Positions 30,991-39,921 of a DNA stretch of 64,000 nucleotides are shown piece by piece. Made by a program: the position numbers and the translations under genes. How positions within the stretch are numbered: the stretch's first letter is position 1; the number at the start of each line of letters is the position of its first letter. The notes under the pieces are model-generated. The model was not told where the DNA came from and ran no database searches. It worked only from the letters and a program-made list of their open reading frames with translations. The DNA is from Campylobacterota bacterium (GTDB taxonomy: Bacteria > Campylobacterota > Campylobacteria > Campylobacterales > Thiovulaceae): positions 62,001 to 126,000 of the forward strand of contig JASKOM010000002.1 of NCBI GenBank assembly GCA_030152305.1, read 5' to 3'.

Positions 30991-31036
30991 TTATTACAGA
31001 ATCTTCACTTCGGGATGACGGAGAAAGTCAAAAATA

Positions 31037-31756
31037 TTAAAGTTTTGCGATAATTTGTTTAAGTTGCGGATAAGAAATTATTAAACCGACTTCAACCATT
31101 ACAGTTAAACGATCAAGCAACTTTGCTCGTTCTTCTTGAACTTCCGCCGAATGTTCTTTTTCGTTATAACCTTCTGTATCTTCGATTCCTAATTTTTCTC
31201 GAACGATGTCAGCCATTTGCATATAAATCCATCTGTTATCTTTTCCAATTCGATCAGGCAATGTATCAACAATTTTGTTAAACTCTTTGTAATTATCACC
31301 GCCGACATCTCGCCAATCGAGAATTTTATGATTAATAAAAATATCGATCATTTCTAATCTTAAAGTTGGTGACAAATATATAGCTAAATCTAACATAATT
31401 TGTAAGTTTGCCCAAACACCTCGGTTTTCAGGTTTTCCACCTCGTTTAGATTTTATAACAGAAAAATGTTTCATATATTCGCTATATAAAACTCTATTTC
31501 TTATGTCTAATTCCAAATCGGGAATTTCCCGACTTGCATCAGGATCACCATATTTCCGCTCTACTTCGATAATAAATTCCCATGTTTCTCGTCGTCTTAG
31601 ATATTCATCAAGTGAAATTTCTTTTAGACCTTTTGCACTTCGATAGGAATTTCCTATCTTTAAAACTTCATCGAGGCTTCCCATTTTTGTTAAATGTCCA
31701 ATTTTAACAGTATGTTCTGAACCTATTTGAACCGTCATCATTTGATTTGTCTTCAT
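31037..31756 (-). CDS. KilA-N domain protein
   Basis: GVWANLQIMLDLAIYLSPTLRLEMIDIFINHKILDWRDVGGDNYKEFNKIVDTL. Confidence 0.85.
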   Translation of the reverse strand: MKTNQMMTVQIGSEHTVKIGHLTKMGSLDEVLKIGNSYRSAKGLKEISLDEYLRRRETWEFIIEVERKYGDPDASREIPDLELDIRNRVLYSEYMKHFSVIKSKRGGKPENRGVWANLQIMLDLAIYLSPTLRLEMIDIFINHKILDWRDVGGDNYKEFNKIVDTLPDRIGKDNRWIYMQMADIVREKLGIEDTEGYNEKEHSAEVQEERAKLLDRLTVMVEVGLIISYPQLKQIIAKL

Positions 31757-31897
31757 GTTACAATTATCAAACCTTTCTGTTTTAAATTTTGTTTTTTGCC
31801 TAACAAAAAGAGATCGCTATTCTCTGGGTGAAAGACAAAAAAACATACTCAAATTATACAACTCCAAAAAATCAAAAATTAACAAAATAATTAAAAT

Positions 31898-31940
31898 TAG
31901 ATCCAGAAATAAATTACAGGAGCTTTCGCTTCTGGATGAC
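31898..31940. repeat. REP-like repeat
   Basis: agatccagaaataaattacaggagctttcgcttctggatgacg. Confidence 0.6.
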
Positions 31941-32051
31941 GAAAACAAATATATTTCGTATTTGAATTAGCTTTTTTACTGCTTTCTCAAGATTAAATCT
32001 TGATTATTATTAATGTAATTTGCAAGTAAAATATCTATCAAGGTTTTCAAC

Positions 32052-32090
32052 TTCGTGAAAAAAGCTAAAAATATTAAAATTACGAAAAAT
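32052..32090 (+). repeat. 39-bp upstream repeat, module 1
   Basis: ttcgtgaaaaaagctaaaaatattaaaattacgaaaaat, identical to 33202-33240. Confidence 0.95.
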
Positions 32091-32106
32091 TGGAGAATAG
32101 ATTAAA

Positions 32107-32343
32107 ATGATTGAAGAATCCGAAAATATCGTAAAAAAAACTTGTCGTGAATTGGGAATCTCTCAAAAAGAATTAGCGGAAAGAATTGGTGTAAGTCGTC
32201 AAACTGTTTCTGATTGGGCTAGTGGCAGAACACGGATTCCAAAATGGGGTTTTAATATTACCGAACTTTTAATAATGAAAAGAGATTATATTAAGCTTCA
32301 AACTGTATTAACTGAAAATGTTATAAATAAGGTAGCTATGTAA
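32107..32343 (+). CDS. XRE-family HTH protein
   Basis: CRELGISQKELAERIGVSRQTVSDWASGRTRIPKW. Confidence 0.85.
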   Translation: MIEESENIVKKTCRELGISQKELAERIGVSRQTVSDWASGRTRIPKWGFNITELLIMKRDYIKLQTVLTENVINKVAM

Positions 32344-32469
32344 TAATATATATTTTGTATAAGCTACTTGACTTGAATATTATATTTTATATACAATTGC
32401 ATAGGTCAAAAGAGTCAGATTCCAGCCCAATCTCTTTTAACAATTTTCAAAAGGAAACCTTTAAAAATT

Positions 32470-33201
32470 ATGCAAATAATACCTTTTTTATTTAACGACA
32501 TAAACGAAATTAGAACTCTAAAAGATGAACACGAAAATATATGGTTTGTTGCAAAAGATATAGCCGATATTTTGCAATACAGCGAAACAAATGCAATGTT
32601 AAAACGAGTTGATAATGAAGATATCTCACGAATTGCATCCGCCAATTTGGAGGGTGCAAATGCAAAAGCCCGTGAATTCGCAATTATAAACGAATCTGGC
32701 TTATATTCGGCAATTCTTGGAAGTAAAAAACCAGAAGCCAAACAATTCAAACGATGGATCACAAACGAAGTTCTTCCGTCAGTTCGCAAAACTGGAAATT
32801 ACTCAATCTCACAAAATCCACAACTTCCAGAAATTGGAAATTCAACTCAAAAAATGATCGAACTCAAAAACGATGTTCTCGAAACTTCAAACTTAATCGA
32901 AATCCTCGAATCAAAAAAGCTGACAACTCTTTACCGACTTGATAAGTTTTATCGCAAGTTTCATAACTTTTCACCGCTTGAAAATTTCGAAATTGATCTC
33001 GAAAATCAATTTTTTCTTCCAACTGAATTAGGCAAAATGATCAATAAATCGCCCGTTGAAGTTAATTTAATGCTCGAACATCGTGGTTTTCAACTTCGAG
33101 AAAATGGAATTTGGAAAATGACCTCATCGGGGAATGAATTTGGGATTTTGATAATTGGAAAATATAATCAAATCAAGTGGAAGTTGAAAACTGTTTTGTG
33201 A
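32470..33201 (+). CDS. Bro-N domain antirepressor with shared C-terminal domain
   Basis: EIRTLKDEHENIWFVAKDIADILQYSETNAMLKRV...INESGLYSAILGSKKPEAKQFKRWITNEVLPSVRKTG. Confidence 0.9.
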   Translation: MQIIPFLFNDINEIRTLKDEHENIWFVAKDIADILQYSETNAMLKRVDNEDISRIASANLEGANAKAREFAIINESGLYSAILGSKKPEAKQFKRWITNEVLPSVRKTGNYSISQNPQLPEIGNSTQKMIELKNDVLETSNLIEILESKKLTTLYRLDKFYRKFHNFSPLENFEIDLENQFFLPTELGKMINKSPVEVNLMLEHRGFQLRENGIWKMTSSGNEFGILIIGKYNQIKWKLKTVL

Positions 33202-33240
33202 TTCGTGAAAAAAGCTAAAAATATTAAAATTACGAAAAAT
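33202..33240 (+). repeat. 39-bp upstream repeat, module 2
   Basis: Identical to 32052-32090. Confidence 0.95.
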
Positions 33241-33259
33241 ATAATTTTGGAGAAACAAA

Positions 33260-33559
33260 ATGGGACGAAAACCTAAAAATCAAATTAATCAAAATCAATC
33301 TGAAAATACAGAAAACAAACCAATTATCGAAGAAGAAAATCTCGTTAAAAAAACTTGCCGTGAATTGGGTATAACTCAAAAAGAATTAGCTTTATTTTTT
33401 GAGGTTACACCGCATACAGTTACTAATTGGGTGCGAGGTAGAATGGAAAAGGTTCATCAAGTTGCATTAAAAGGTTTAATTTACGAACATATGTATAAAG
33501 ATATGATTAATACAATTGCTAGAGAAAGTAGATTTACACAATACGGCTTGACAGTGTGA
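33260..33559 (+). CDS. XRE-family HTH protein
   Basis: CRELGITQKELALFFEVTPHTVTNWVRGR. Confidence 0.85.
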   Translation: MGRKPKNQINQNQSENTENKPIIEEENLVKKTCRELGITQKELALFFEVTPHTVTNWVRGRMEKVHQVALKGLIYEHMYKDMINTIARESRFTQYGLTV

Positions 33560-33582
33560 ATTAATTTACATTACAATTATGT

Positions 33583-34338
33583 TTGATATTAAAACAAGGT
33601 TTTGTAATGCTAGAAATTATCAACGGCGAACCGCGAATTTCTCATATTGTCATAGCAAATGAGAGTCAAAACTTAGAAAAATCTGTTAAAAATACAATCA
33701 CAAAATATATAAAAGATTTTGAGTCGTTTGGATCGGTGCATTTTGAAAATGCTCCGCGAAAAGATGGAAATATCGGAGGTGATCAACCAAAAATATATTT
33801 TTTAAATGAATCGCAATCTACTTTATTAATGACTTATTTACGAAATAACGAAATTGTTAGAAACTTTAAAGTCCGTCTTGTTCTAGAATTTTTTCGAATG
33901 CGAGAGCTTTTGCAAAATAAACAATCGCAAATCGTTAAACCGCAACCACAAAATCCGCAACTTCCAGAAATTGGAAATTCAACTCAAAAAATGATCGAAC
34001 TCAAAAACGATGTTCTCGAAACTTCAAACTTAATCGAAATCCTCGAATCAAAAAAGCTGACAACTCTTTACCGACTTGATAAGTTTTATCGCAAGTTTCA
34101 TAATTTTTCACCGCTTGAAAATTTCGAAATTGATCTCGAAAATCAATTTTTTCTTCCAACTGAATTAGGCAAAATGATCAATAAATCACCAGTCGAGATT
34201 AATTTAATGCTAGAACATAAAGGTTTTCAAGTTCGAGAAAATGGAGCTTGGAAAATGACCTCATCGGGGAATGAATTTGGAATTTTGATAATTGGAAAAT
34301 ATAATCAAATCAAGTGGAAAATGAAAACAGTTTTGTAA
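33583..34338 (+). CDS. Rha-like phage regulatory protein with shared C-terminal domain
   Basis: VIANESQNLEKSVKNTITKYIKDFESFG...KIYFLNESQSTLLMTYLRNNEIVRNFKVRLVLEFFRMRE; C-terminus near-identical to that of 32470-33201. Confidence 0.75.
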   Translation: MILKQGFVMLEIINGEPRISHIVIANESQNLEKSVKNTITKYIKDFESFGSVHFENAPRKDGNIGGDQPKIYFLNESQSTLLMTYLRNNEIVRNFKVRLVLEFFRMRELLQNKQSQIVKPQPQNPQLPEIGNSTQKMIELKNDVLETSNLIEILESKKLTTLYRLDKFYRKFHNFSPLENFEIDLENQFFLPTELGKMINKSPVEINLMLEHKGFQVRENGAWKMTSSGNEFGILIIGKYNQIKWKMKTVL

Positions 34339-34345
34339 AATAAAT

Positions 34346-34430
34346 AGACCCCGAAATAAATTTGGGGTCTTTGACAAATTAAATTAGATCCCGAAATAAA
34401 TTGCAGGAGCTTCGCTTCTGGATGACGGTT
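34346..34430. repeat. Two REP-like repeats in tandem
   Basis: agaccccgaaataaatttggggtct then agatcccgaaataaattgcaggagcttcgcttctggatgacgg. Confidence 0.65.
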
Positions 34431-34446
34431 TGGATAAATAATATAT

Positions 34447-35505
34447 TTATATTTTTCTTATTGGTTCAGAATTTGGTCGTGCAAAATAATAACCTTGAAC
34501 TAAATCAACACCAATTGACTTTACGGTTTCTAGTTCGTAAGCTGTTTCTATTCCTTCAGCTAAAACGATAATATCGTGTTCTTTTGCTAGTTGATACAAA
34601 GCTTTATAAACAGATTGTTTAAGTTCGTTTTTATCTATTCCGTCGATTATTTTTCTGTCTATTTTAATAATATCTGGTCGAAGTTCGATCAACATATTTA
34701 AGCTTGAATAACCTTCTCCAACATCATCAAGAGCAATTTTAAAACCTTTATTTCTGTAATACTGCAAAATATTTTTTAAATGTTTTTGATCTGTTACAAG
34801 TTCTGTTTCAACAACTTCAAAGACAATTTGAGATGGATCGAATTCAAGTTGATTTGCCCATTTTACAGTTGAATTTAAACAAAATTCAGGATCATAAATC
34901 GAAGTTGGTATAAAATTAATAAAAACTTTTTGAGTAACCTTTTTTGTTGCCGAAGTTTTTAACGAACTTTCTCGACACAAACGATCAAGTTTAAAATTAA
35001 AATCATTTCTTTTTGATTTTTTAAATAATTCATCTGGATACATTAATGTTCCATCTTCTTTAACACCTCTAATTAAAGTTTCATAACCATATATAGAATT
35101 AGTGTGAATATCGATAATTGGCTGAAAATAAGAAGTTAAAGATTCGTTATTGATAATATCAAAAAAATCTTTATCGTCAAATAAATTAACATATCGTTGA
35201 AGTGGTTTCGCAAAAAGCACAGATTGAAAGTTAAAACTTTGTTTATTATCAGATATAAAAACTTTTAAATCGTTCATTTCTAATTCGTTAAAAACTTTTT
35301 TTATAGCATCTAAATTTTCAGTAAAAAATTCTTGAACATTTTCAACATTTAGACTTACTAAACCTTGATTATATTCTGGATGCAAAAAAATCTTATTTAA
35401 AAATAGTTCTACTTTATTTAAAAGTTCTGTGAATTCACTGACAAAATAAATTGTTCCATTGTTTGTTGATAATTGAAATTTATCATTGCATTTATGACAT
35501 GACAT
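34447..35505 (-). CDS. EAL domain cyclic-di-GMP phosphodiesterase-like protein with N-terminal CxxC
   Basis: YFQPIIDIHTNSIYGYETLIRG, DDVGEGYSSLNML, IKIDRKII, AEGIE. Confidence 0.9.
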   Translation of the reverse strand: MSCHKCNDKFQLSTNNGTIYFVSEFTELLNKVELFLNKIFLHPEYNQGLVSLNVENVQEFFTENLDAIKKVFNELEMNDLKVFISDNKQSFNFQSVLFAKPLQRYVNLFDDKDFFDIINNESLTSYFQPIIDIHTNSIYGYETLIRGVKEDGTLMYPDELFKKSKRNDFNFKLDRLCRESSLKTSATKKVTQKVFINFIPTSIYDPEFCLNSTVKWANQLEFDPSQIVFEVVETELVTDQKHLKNILQYYRNKGFKIALDDVGEGYSSLNMLIELRPDIIKIDRKIIDGIDKNELKQSVYKALYQLAKEHDIIVLAEGIETAYELETVKSIGVDLVQGYYFARPNSEPIRKI

Positions 35506-35643
35506 AATCTATACCTTAATAAAGTAAAATTCACACTATTCTATCAAAAATATTTATATAAAGTTAAATCATAAATTTTGAAAGAATGAATATTTATCAT
35601 ATAATTTAAGATATAATCCAATGCAAACTAAAAGAGGAAAACA

Positions 35644-36039
35644 ATGATTAATCTTGAAAAACTCAATTTAAAAAAAGGTGAAAATTTAGGTGTATTATTT
35701 GGTGAAAATGCTAGAGAAACTGCCCAAATTTTAAATGACGGTCAAAGAGCAAAAGTATCAACAACACAGTTCAGAAAGTTTTACGATAAAGTTGCCGAAA
35801 TTTTAGATGAAGCTGAAGGTATTAATTTTTCAGATAAATCAAAAGAATTATATGAGTTTAGAACTACTATTTTGCCTCAATTGATTTTACTTAGATCAAG
35901 AGCAAATTATTCAAAAGAACGAAAAGTTGCAACCGAAGAATTAGTTCAATTATTTAAAAATGAAGTTACAAACATCGAAGAATTAAGACATTTTAAACTG
36001 TTCTTAGAATCTGTTGTTGGATATATGCCAAAAAAATAG
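35644..36039 (+). CDS. csm2: Csm2-like type III-A CRISPR small subunit
   Basis: VSTTQFRKFYDKVAEIL...LPQLILLRSRANYSKER...LRHFKLFLESVVGYMPKK; followed by csm3. Confidence 0.8.
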   Translation: MINLEKLNLKKGENLGVLFGENARETAQILNDGQRAKVSTTQFRKFYDKVAEILDEAEGINFSDKSKELYEFRTTILPQLILLRSRANYSKERKVATEELVQLFKNEVTNIEELRHFKLFLESVVGYMPKK

Positions 36040-36048
36040 GGAAAAAAA

Positions 36049-36795
36049 ATGAAAATATCAAATTTTAAGTTTGTTTTAACAGCCGAAAGCGGATTGCATA
36101 TTGGCGGTATTGAAGATAGTATGAAAATTGGCGGTATTGATTCTCCAGTTATTAAACGAGAAATAATGCTTGAAACAAGAAAAGTTAAAGAACCTTATAT
36201 TCCAGGAAGTTCTTTAAAAGGTAAAGTAAGATCTCTTCTTGAATTATATTTCGAAGTTTCACCAGATGGATCACCAACAAGTATGAAAACATCAGTTCCA
36301 GAAAATAAAAAAGTTTTCAGAGATATGATTGTTAAATTATTTGGCGAAAGTGCTGGACAAACAAGCGGAGTTATTACAAGAGGTCTATTTAGAGATGGAT
36401 ATATTACTTCTCAATATAGAAAATTAGCTGTTGAAAAACGAATAGAATTATTTGAAGCAAAATATGAAAATGTCATTGACAGAAAAACAGGAACAACAAA
36501 ACAAGGCGGTCTTAGACAAATCGAACGAGTTCCTTCTGGTATAAAATTTGATATCGATATTTCATTAAGATATTTCGAAAATAGTAATGAACAAAAAGAA
36601 TTAATTTCAATGTTGATTCTTGGATTAAAGCTTTTAGAATTAGATGCTCTAGGCGGTAGCGGTTCAAGAGGTTACGGAAAAGTTTCACTTGTTAGCAACA
36701 ATGATGATAAATTTAAATTTGAAAATGTTAAAATCAATTTAAATAATGAAGCTACTGTTCTAAAAGAAATAGAAAATCAATTATCGAACTTCTAA
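36049..36795 (+). CDS. csm3: Csm3 type III-A CRISPR RAMP backbone subunit
   Basis: TAESGLHIGG, IGGIDSPVIKR (catalytic Asp region retained), PYIPGSSLKGKVRSLLE, IDRKTG, RQIERVPSG, LLELDALGGSGSRGYGKV. Confidence 0.95.
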   Translation: MKISNFKFVLTAESGLHIGGIEDSMKIGGIDSPVIKREIMLETRKVKEPYIPGSSLKGKVRSLLELYFEVSPDGSPTSMKTSVPENKKVFRDMIVKLFGESAGQTSGVITRGLFRDGYITSQYRKLAVEKRIELFEAKYENVIDRKTGTTKQGGLRQIERVPSGIKFDIDISLRYFENSNEQKELISMLILGLKLLELDALGGSGSRGYGKVSLVSNNDDKFKFENVKINLNNEATVLKEIENQLSNF

Positions 36796-36820
36796 TATTT
36801 ATAATTTAATAGACTAATAT

Positions 36821-36872
36821 TCTCTGTTTCAGTGCGACTAATTAATTTATATAGTAATGTTGCAAACAGAGA
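36821..36872. other. Inverted repeat downstream of csm3
   Basis: TCTCTGTTT ... AAACAGAGA, 9-bp arms. Confidence 0.4.
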
Positions 36873-37009
36873 TATGTTAGAAGCTTTTAATATATAAATT
36901 AAACTTGACCCTAAAACATGTTATTTGTAAATTTACAATGTAAAACAAAAATTTAACAATAAGTTTTGTTAAAATAATAATTAAACTTTTGAACTATGGT
37001 GTAAAATAA

Positions 37010-37741
37010 ATGAGACTTGACAAAGAAGTTGGAACTCTTAACAGAGAGATTGTAGCAATAAAAGACAAATGGAAAATTGCTCTTAATATTGACTCAAAAA
37101 AGATAGCTATTGAAAAACTAATCACATTACGAAAATTAAGAGACAATAAAGAAGTATCTGAAAAAATTGAAAGAGCAACAAAAGAAGAAGATTTAAGATT
37201 AAATCAAGTTAATAATAAAAACAATAATAGTGTTTCTTCTTCTTCGGCTTCAGTATCTGTATCTATGTCAAATTTACAAACTAGTCAATCGTTATCACAA
37301 CAAAATCTTATAAATAATAATAGTTTTGCTTCTAATAATCCTAAAGTTTCCGCTCAAAAAGTAACACAAAATCTTAATAATATTCAAACACAACAACAAA
37401 ATGGTGGCTTTGGATCAAAAGACAATCGAGAGTCTTTAAATGAAGAGATAAAAATTAATAATATTGCAAAACAGCAAATTAATAAACAAAATACTGTTAT
37501 TATTGAGCCAATAACAACTATTAATCAATCTGCAACTGTAATTCAAGACAATAATTTAAAATCTTCGATTACATCTAAAAATACAACGAATATTAATCAA
37601 ACCAATCAAGACAATATTAATAAAACTTTAAATAATAGTATTGAATTAAAAGAAACACAGATAGATACTATTCAAAAAGTTTCTGAAGAACCAACACATT
37701 TAACAGTTGCTTGGTTAAAACAGAGAATGAAAGGAAAATAG
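37010..37741 (+). CDS. Asn/Gln/Ser-rich low-complexity hypothetical protein
   Basis: Single ORF with N/Q/S-rich middle and charged ends. Confidence 0.6.
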   Translation: MRLDKEVGTLNREIVAIKDKWKIALNIDSKKIAIEKLITLRKLRDNKEVSEKIERATKEEDLRLNQVNNKNNNSVSSSSASVSVSMSNLQTSQSLSQQNLINNNSFASNNPKVSAQKVTQNLNNIQTQQQNGGFGSKDNRESLNEEIKINNIAKQQINKQNTVIIEPITTINQSATVIQDNNLKSSITSKNTTNINQTNQDNINKTLNNSIELKETQIDTIQKVSEEPTHLTVAWLKQRMKGK

Positions 37742-37878
37742 TATTTATCATATGTTTTCTTGGTATAATTTTAAGATCAATTAACTAATTATTCGTTTTG
37801 ATAGTCAAATCTTAGTATTCTCAATACAGTTTTTTTCAACTCAAATCAAGATAAATTTTAAATATTAAAGGAATTTTT

Positions 37879-38160
37879 ATGGCAAATCATAAGTCAGCAG
37901 AAAAAAGAGCTAGACAAACTCTTAAAAAAACAGAACGAAACAGATATTATCGAACAAGAGTAAAAAACATCTCTAAAGAACTTCGAGAAGCTGTTGAAAC
38001 AGGCAACAAAGAACTCGCAATTGAAAAACTAAAAGTTGCTAATAATTCTTTTCATTCGTATGTAAGTAAAGGTTTCTTTAAAAAAGAAACAGCTTCACGA
38101 CGAGTTAGTCGTTTAGCTAAACTTGTAAATAAATTAACACCTGTAACAGTATCAGCTTAA
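37879..38160 (+). CDS. rpsT: 30S ribosomal protein S20
   Basis: [30 protein letters not shown]. Confidence 0.98.
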   Translation: MANHKSAEKRARQTLKKTERNRYYRTRVKNISKELREAVETGNKELAIEKLKVANNSFHSYVSKGFFKKETASRRVSRLAKLVNKLTPVTVSA

Positions 38161-38172
38161 TCGAATTTTATA

Positions 38173-39237
38173 ATGCTTAGAGAGAGGCTTCAACCATTTA
38201 TTAATCGAGACTTGGAGATCTCCTCTCTTCTTGTCTCTCCTGATATTTTGCATGACATAAAAAAAATGACTCAACTTTCAAAAGAACAGTCAGATATATC
38301 AGACCTTGTTGCAAATGCCAAAGAATATATTCATATTCTCGATTCTATTGAAGAAAATAAAACTTTAATTTTTGATCCTGAACTTGGTGAATTAGCAAAA
38401 GAAGAATTAAAATATTTAGAATCTCGTGAAGACGAATTACAATTAGAAATTAAAAAACTTCTTATTCCAAAAGATCCAAACGACGGTAGAAATGTATTTT
38501 TAGAAATTAGAGCTGGAACAGGTGGAGACGAAGCTGCGATTTTTGTAGGAAATTTACTTGGTGCTTATCTTCGATATATTGATTCAAAAGGTTGGAAAAC
38601 CGAAATTATGTCAATGAGCGAAGGTGAATTTGGTGGTTATCGTGAAGTTGTTGTTCTTGTTAAAGGAGAACGAGTTTATGGTCGTCTTAAATACGAAGGT
38701 GGAACTCATCGAGTTCAACGAGTTCCTGCTACTGAATCTCAAGGACGAATTCATACTTCCGCTATTACAGTTGCTATTATGCCTGAAGCTGATGAGGTAG
38801 AAATCGAATTAAGTCCTAATGATCTTAAAATCGATGTTATGAGAGCTTCAGGAAATGGCGGTCAATCCGTTAATACAACTGATAGTGCTGTTCGAATTAC
38901 TCATATTCCAACTGGAATTGTTGTTATTAATCAAGATGAGAAATCTCAACATAAAAATAAAGATAAAGCTTTAAAAGTTCTTCGTGCCAGAATATTCGAT
39001 ATTAAAATAAGAGAACAAATGGCTCTCGAGCGAGAAAATCGTTCAGCTCAAGTTGGTTCTGGAGATCGAAGTGAGCGAATTAGAACATATAATTATCCAC
39101 AAAATCGAATTACAGATCATCGAATAGGTTTGACTATTTATCGACTGGATGAAATCTTATCTGGCGGTTTATTAGATGATTTAATTGAACCTGCTGATGC
39201 TTATTATCAAGCTGAAGCAATGAAAGCAACTGAATAA
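38173..39237 (+). CDS. prfA: Peptide chain release factor 1
   Basis: [53 protein letters not shown] (GGQ). Confidence 0.98.
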   Translation: MLRERLQPFINRDLEISSLLVSPDILHDIKKMTQLSKEQSDISDLVANAKEYIHILDSIEENKTLIFDPELGELAKEELKYLESREDELQLEIKKLLIPKDPNDGRNVFLEIRAGTGGDEAAIFVGNLLGAYLRYIDSKGWKTEIMSMSEGEFGGYREVVVLVKGERVYGRLKYEGGTHRVQRVPATESQGRIHTSAITVAIMPEADEVEIELSPNDLKIDVMRASGNGGQSVNTTDSAVRITHIPTGIVVINQDEKSQHKNKDKALKVLRARIFDIKIREQMALERENRSAQVGSGDRSERIRTYNYPQNRITDHRIGLTIYRLDEILSGGLLDDLIEPADAYYQAEAMKATE

Positions 39238-39259
39238 TTAAATTATTCGTATAAATTCT

Positions 39260-39287
39260 ACCGCTTGTTATGTTAAACCAAAGCGGT
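39260..39287. terminator. Terminator-like hairpin after prfA
   Basis: ACCGCTT ... AAGCGGT. Confidence 0.55.
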
Positions 39288-39324
39288 TAGTAACTACTTA
39301 ATATTTTCAGAGGGATTTTTTTCT

Positions 39325-39912
39325 ATGGTAACCTTCTTAATAGTTTCTCAAATCGTATTAGCAATAATTGTTACAATTATTGTTCTTTTTCAAAAAAGTT
39401 CAAGTATCGGACTTGGTGCTTATAGTGGCTCGAATGAGTCTATTTTTGGAGCAAAAGGACCAACACCTTTTTTATCAAAAATGACTTTCATATTTGGATT
39501 TTTATTCGTAGTTAATACTATTGCATTAGGTTATATTTATAATAAAGCTCAATCTTCTACTGTTTTAGATTCAGTTTCTATTGTTCCTAAAATCGAAATG
39601 CCTAAAGTTATCATTCCAACTGTTAATGACATTAACACTGTTCTTGAAAATAACATTACAGATTTAAATTCAAATGTTGTTAATTCAACTGTAAATTCTC
39701 AAACAGAAACAGAAACTTTACAAGAAATCAAAAAAGATTTTGAATCTATGGTTCAAATTAAAGTTAATGAACAAGTCGAAGAAATGAAAAAAATAGAAGA
39801 ATCTAAGTCATTAATTATTATTGATAATAACGATACAAATTCTAATAATTTAGAATTAAATACAACTTCAAATATAATAGCTCCTATGGAGTCTAACGAA
39901 ACAACAAAATAG
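39325..39912 (+). CDS. secG: Preprotein translocase subunit SecG
   Basis: Two TM segments, VLFQKSSSIGLGAYSGSNESIFGAKGPTPFLSKMTF; acidic/Asn-rich tail. Confidence 0.9.
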   Translation: MVTFLIVSQIVLAIIVTIIVLFQKSSSIGLGAYSGSNESIFGAKGPTPFLSKMTFIFGFLFVVNTIALGYIYNKAQSSTVLDSVSIVPKIEMPKVIIPTVNDINTVLENNITDLNSNVVNSTVNSQTETETLQEIKKDFESMVQIKVNEQVEEMKKIEESKSLIIIDNNDTNSNNLELNTTSNIIAPMESNETTK

Positions 39913-39921
39913 CCCACAACT

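Noticed and set aside
30793-31053. Tracked 86-aa ORF MAGPNKTKSS...
   Set aside because: Runs through the hairpin cluster and a REP-like half; no recognisable domain and unlikely composition. Treated as non-coding.
31755-31970. 71-aa ORF MLQLSNLSVLNF...
   Set aside because: Overlaps a REP-like repeat and lacks domain support.
36796-37009. CRISPR array next to csm2-csm3
   Set aside because: No regularly spaced direct repeats found; only one inverted repeat.
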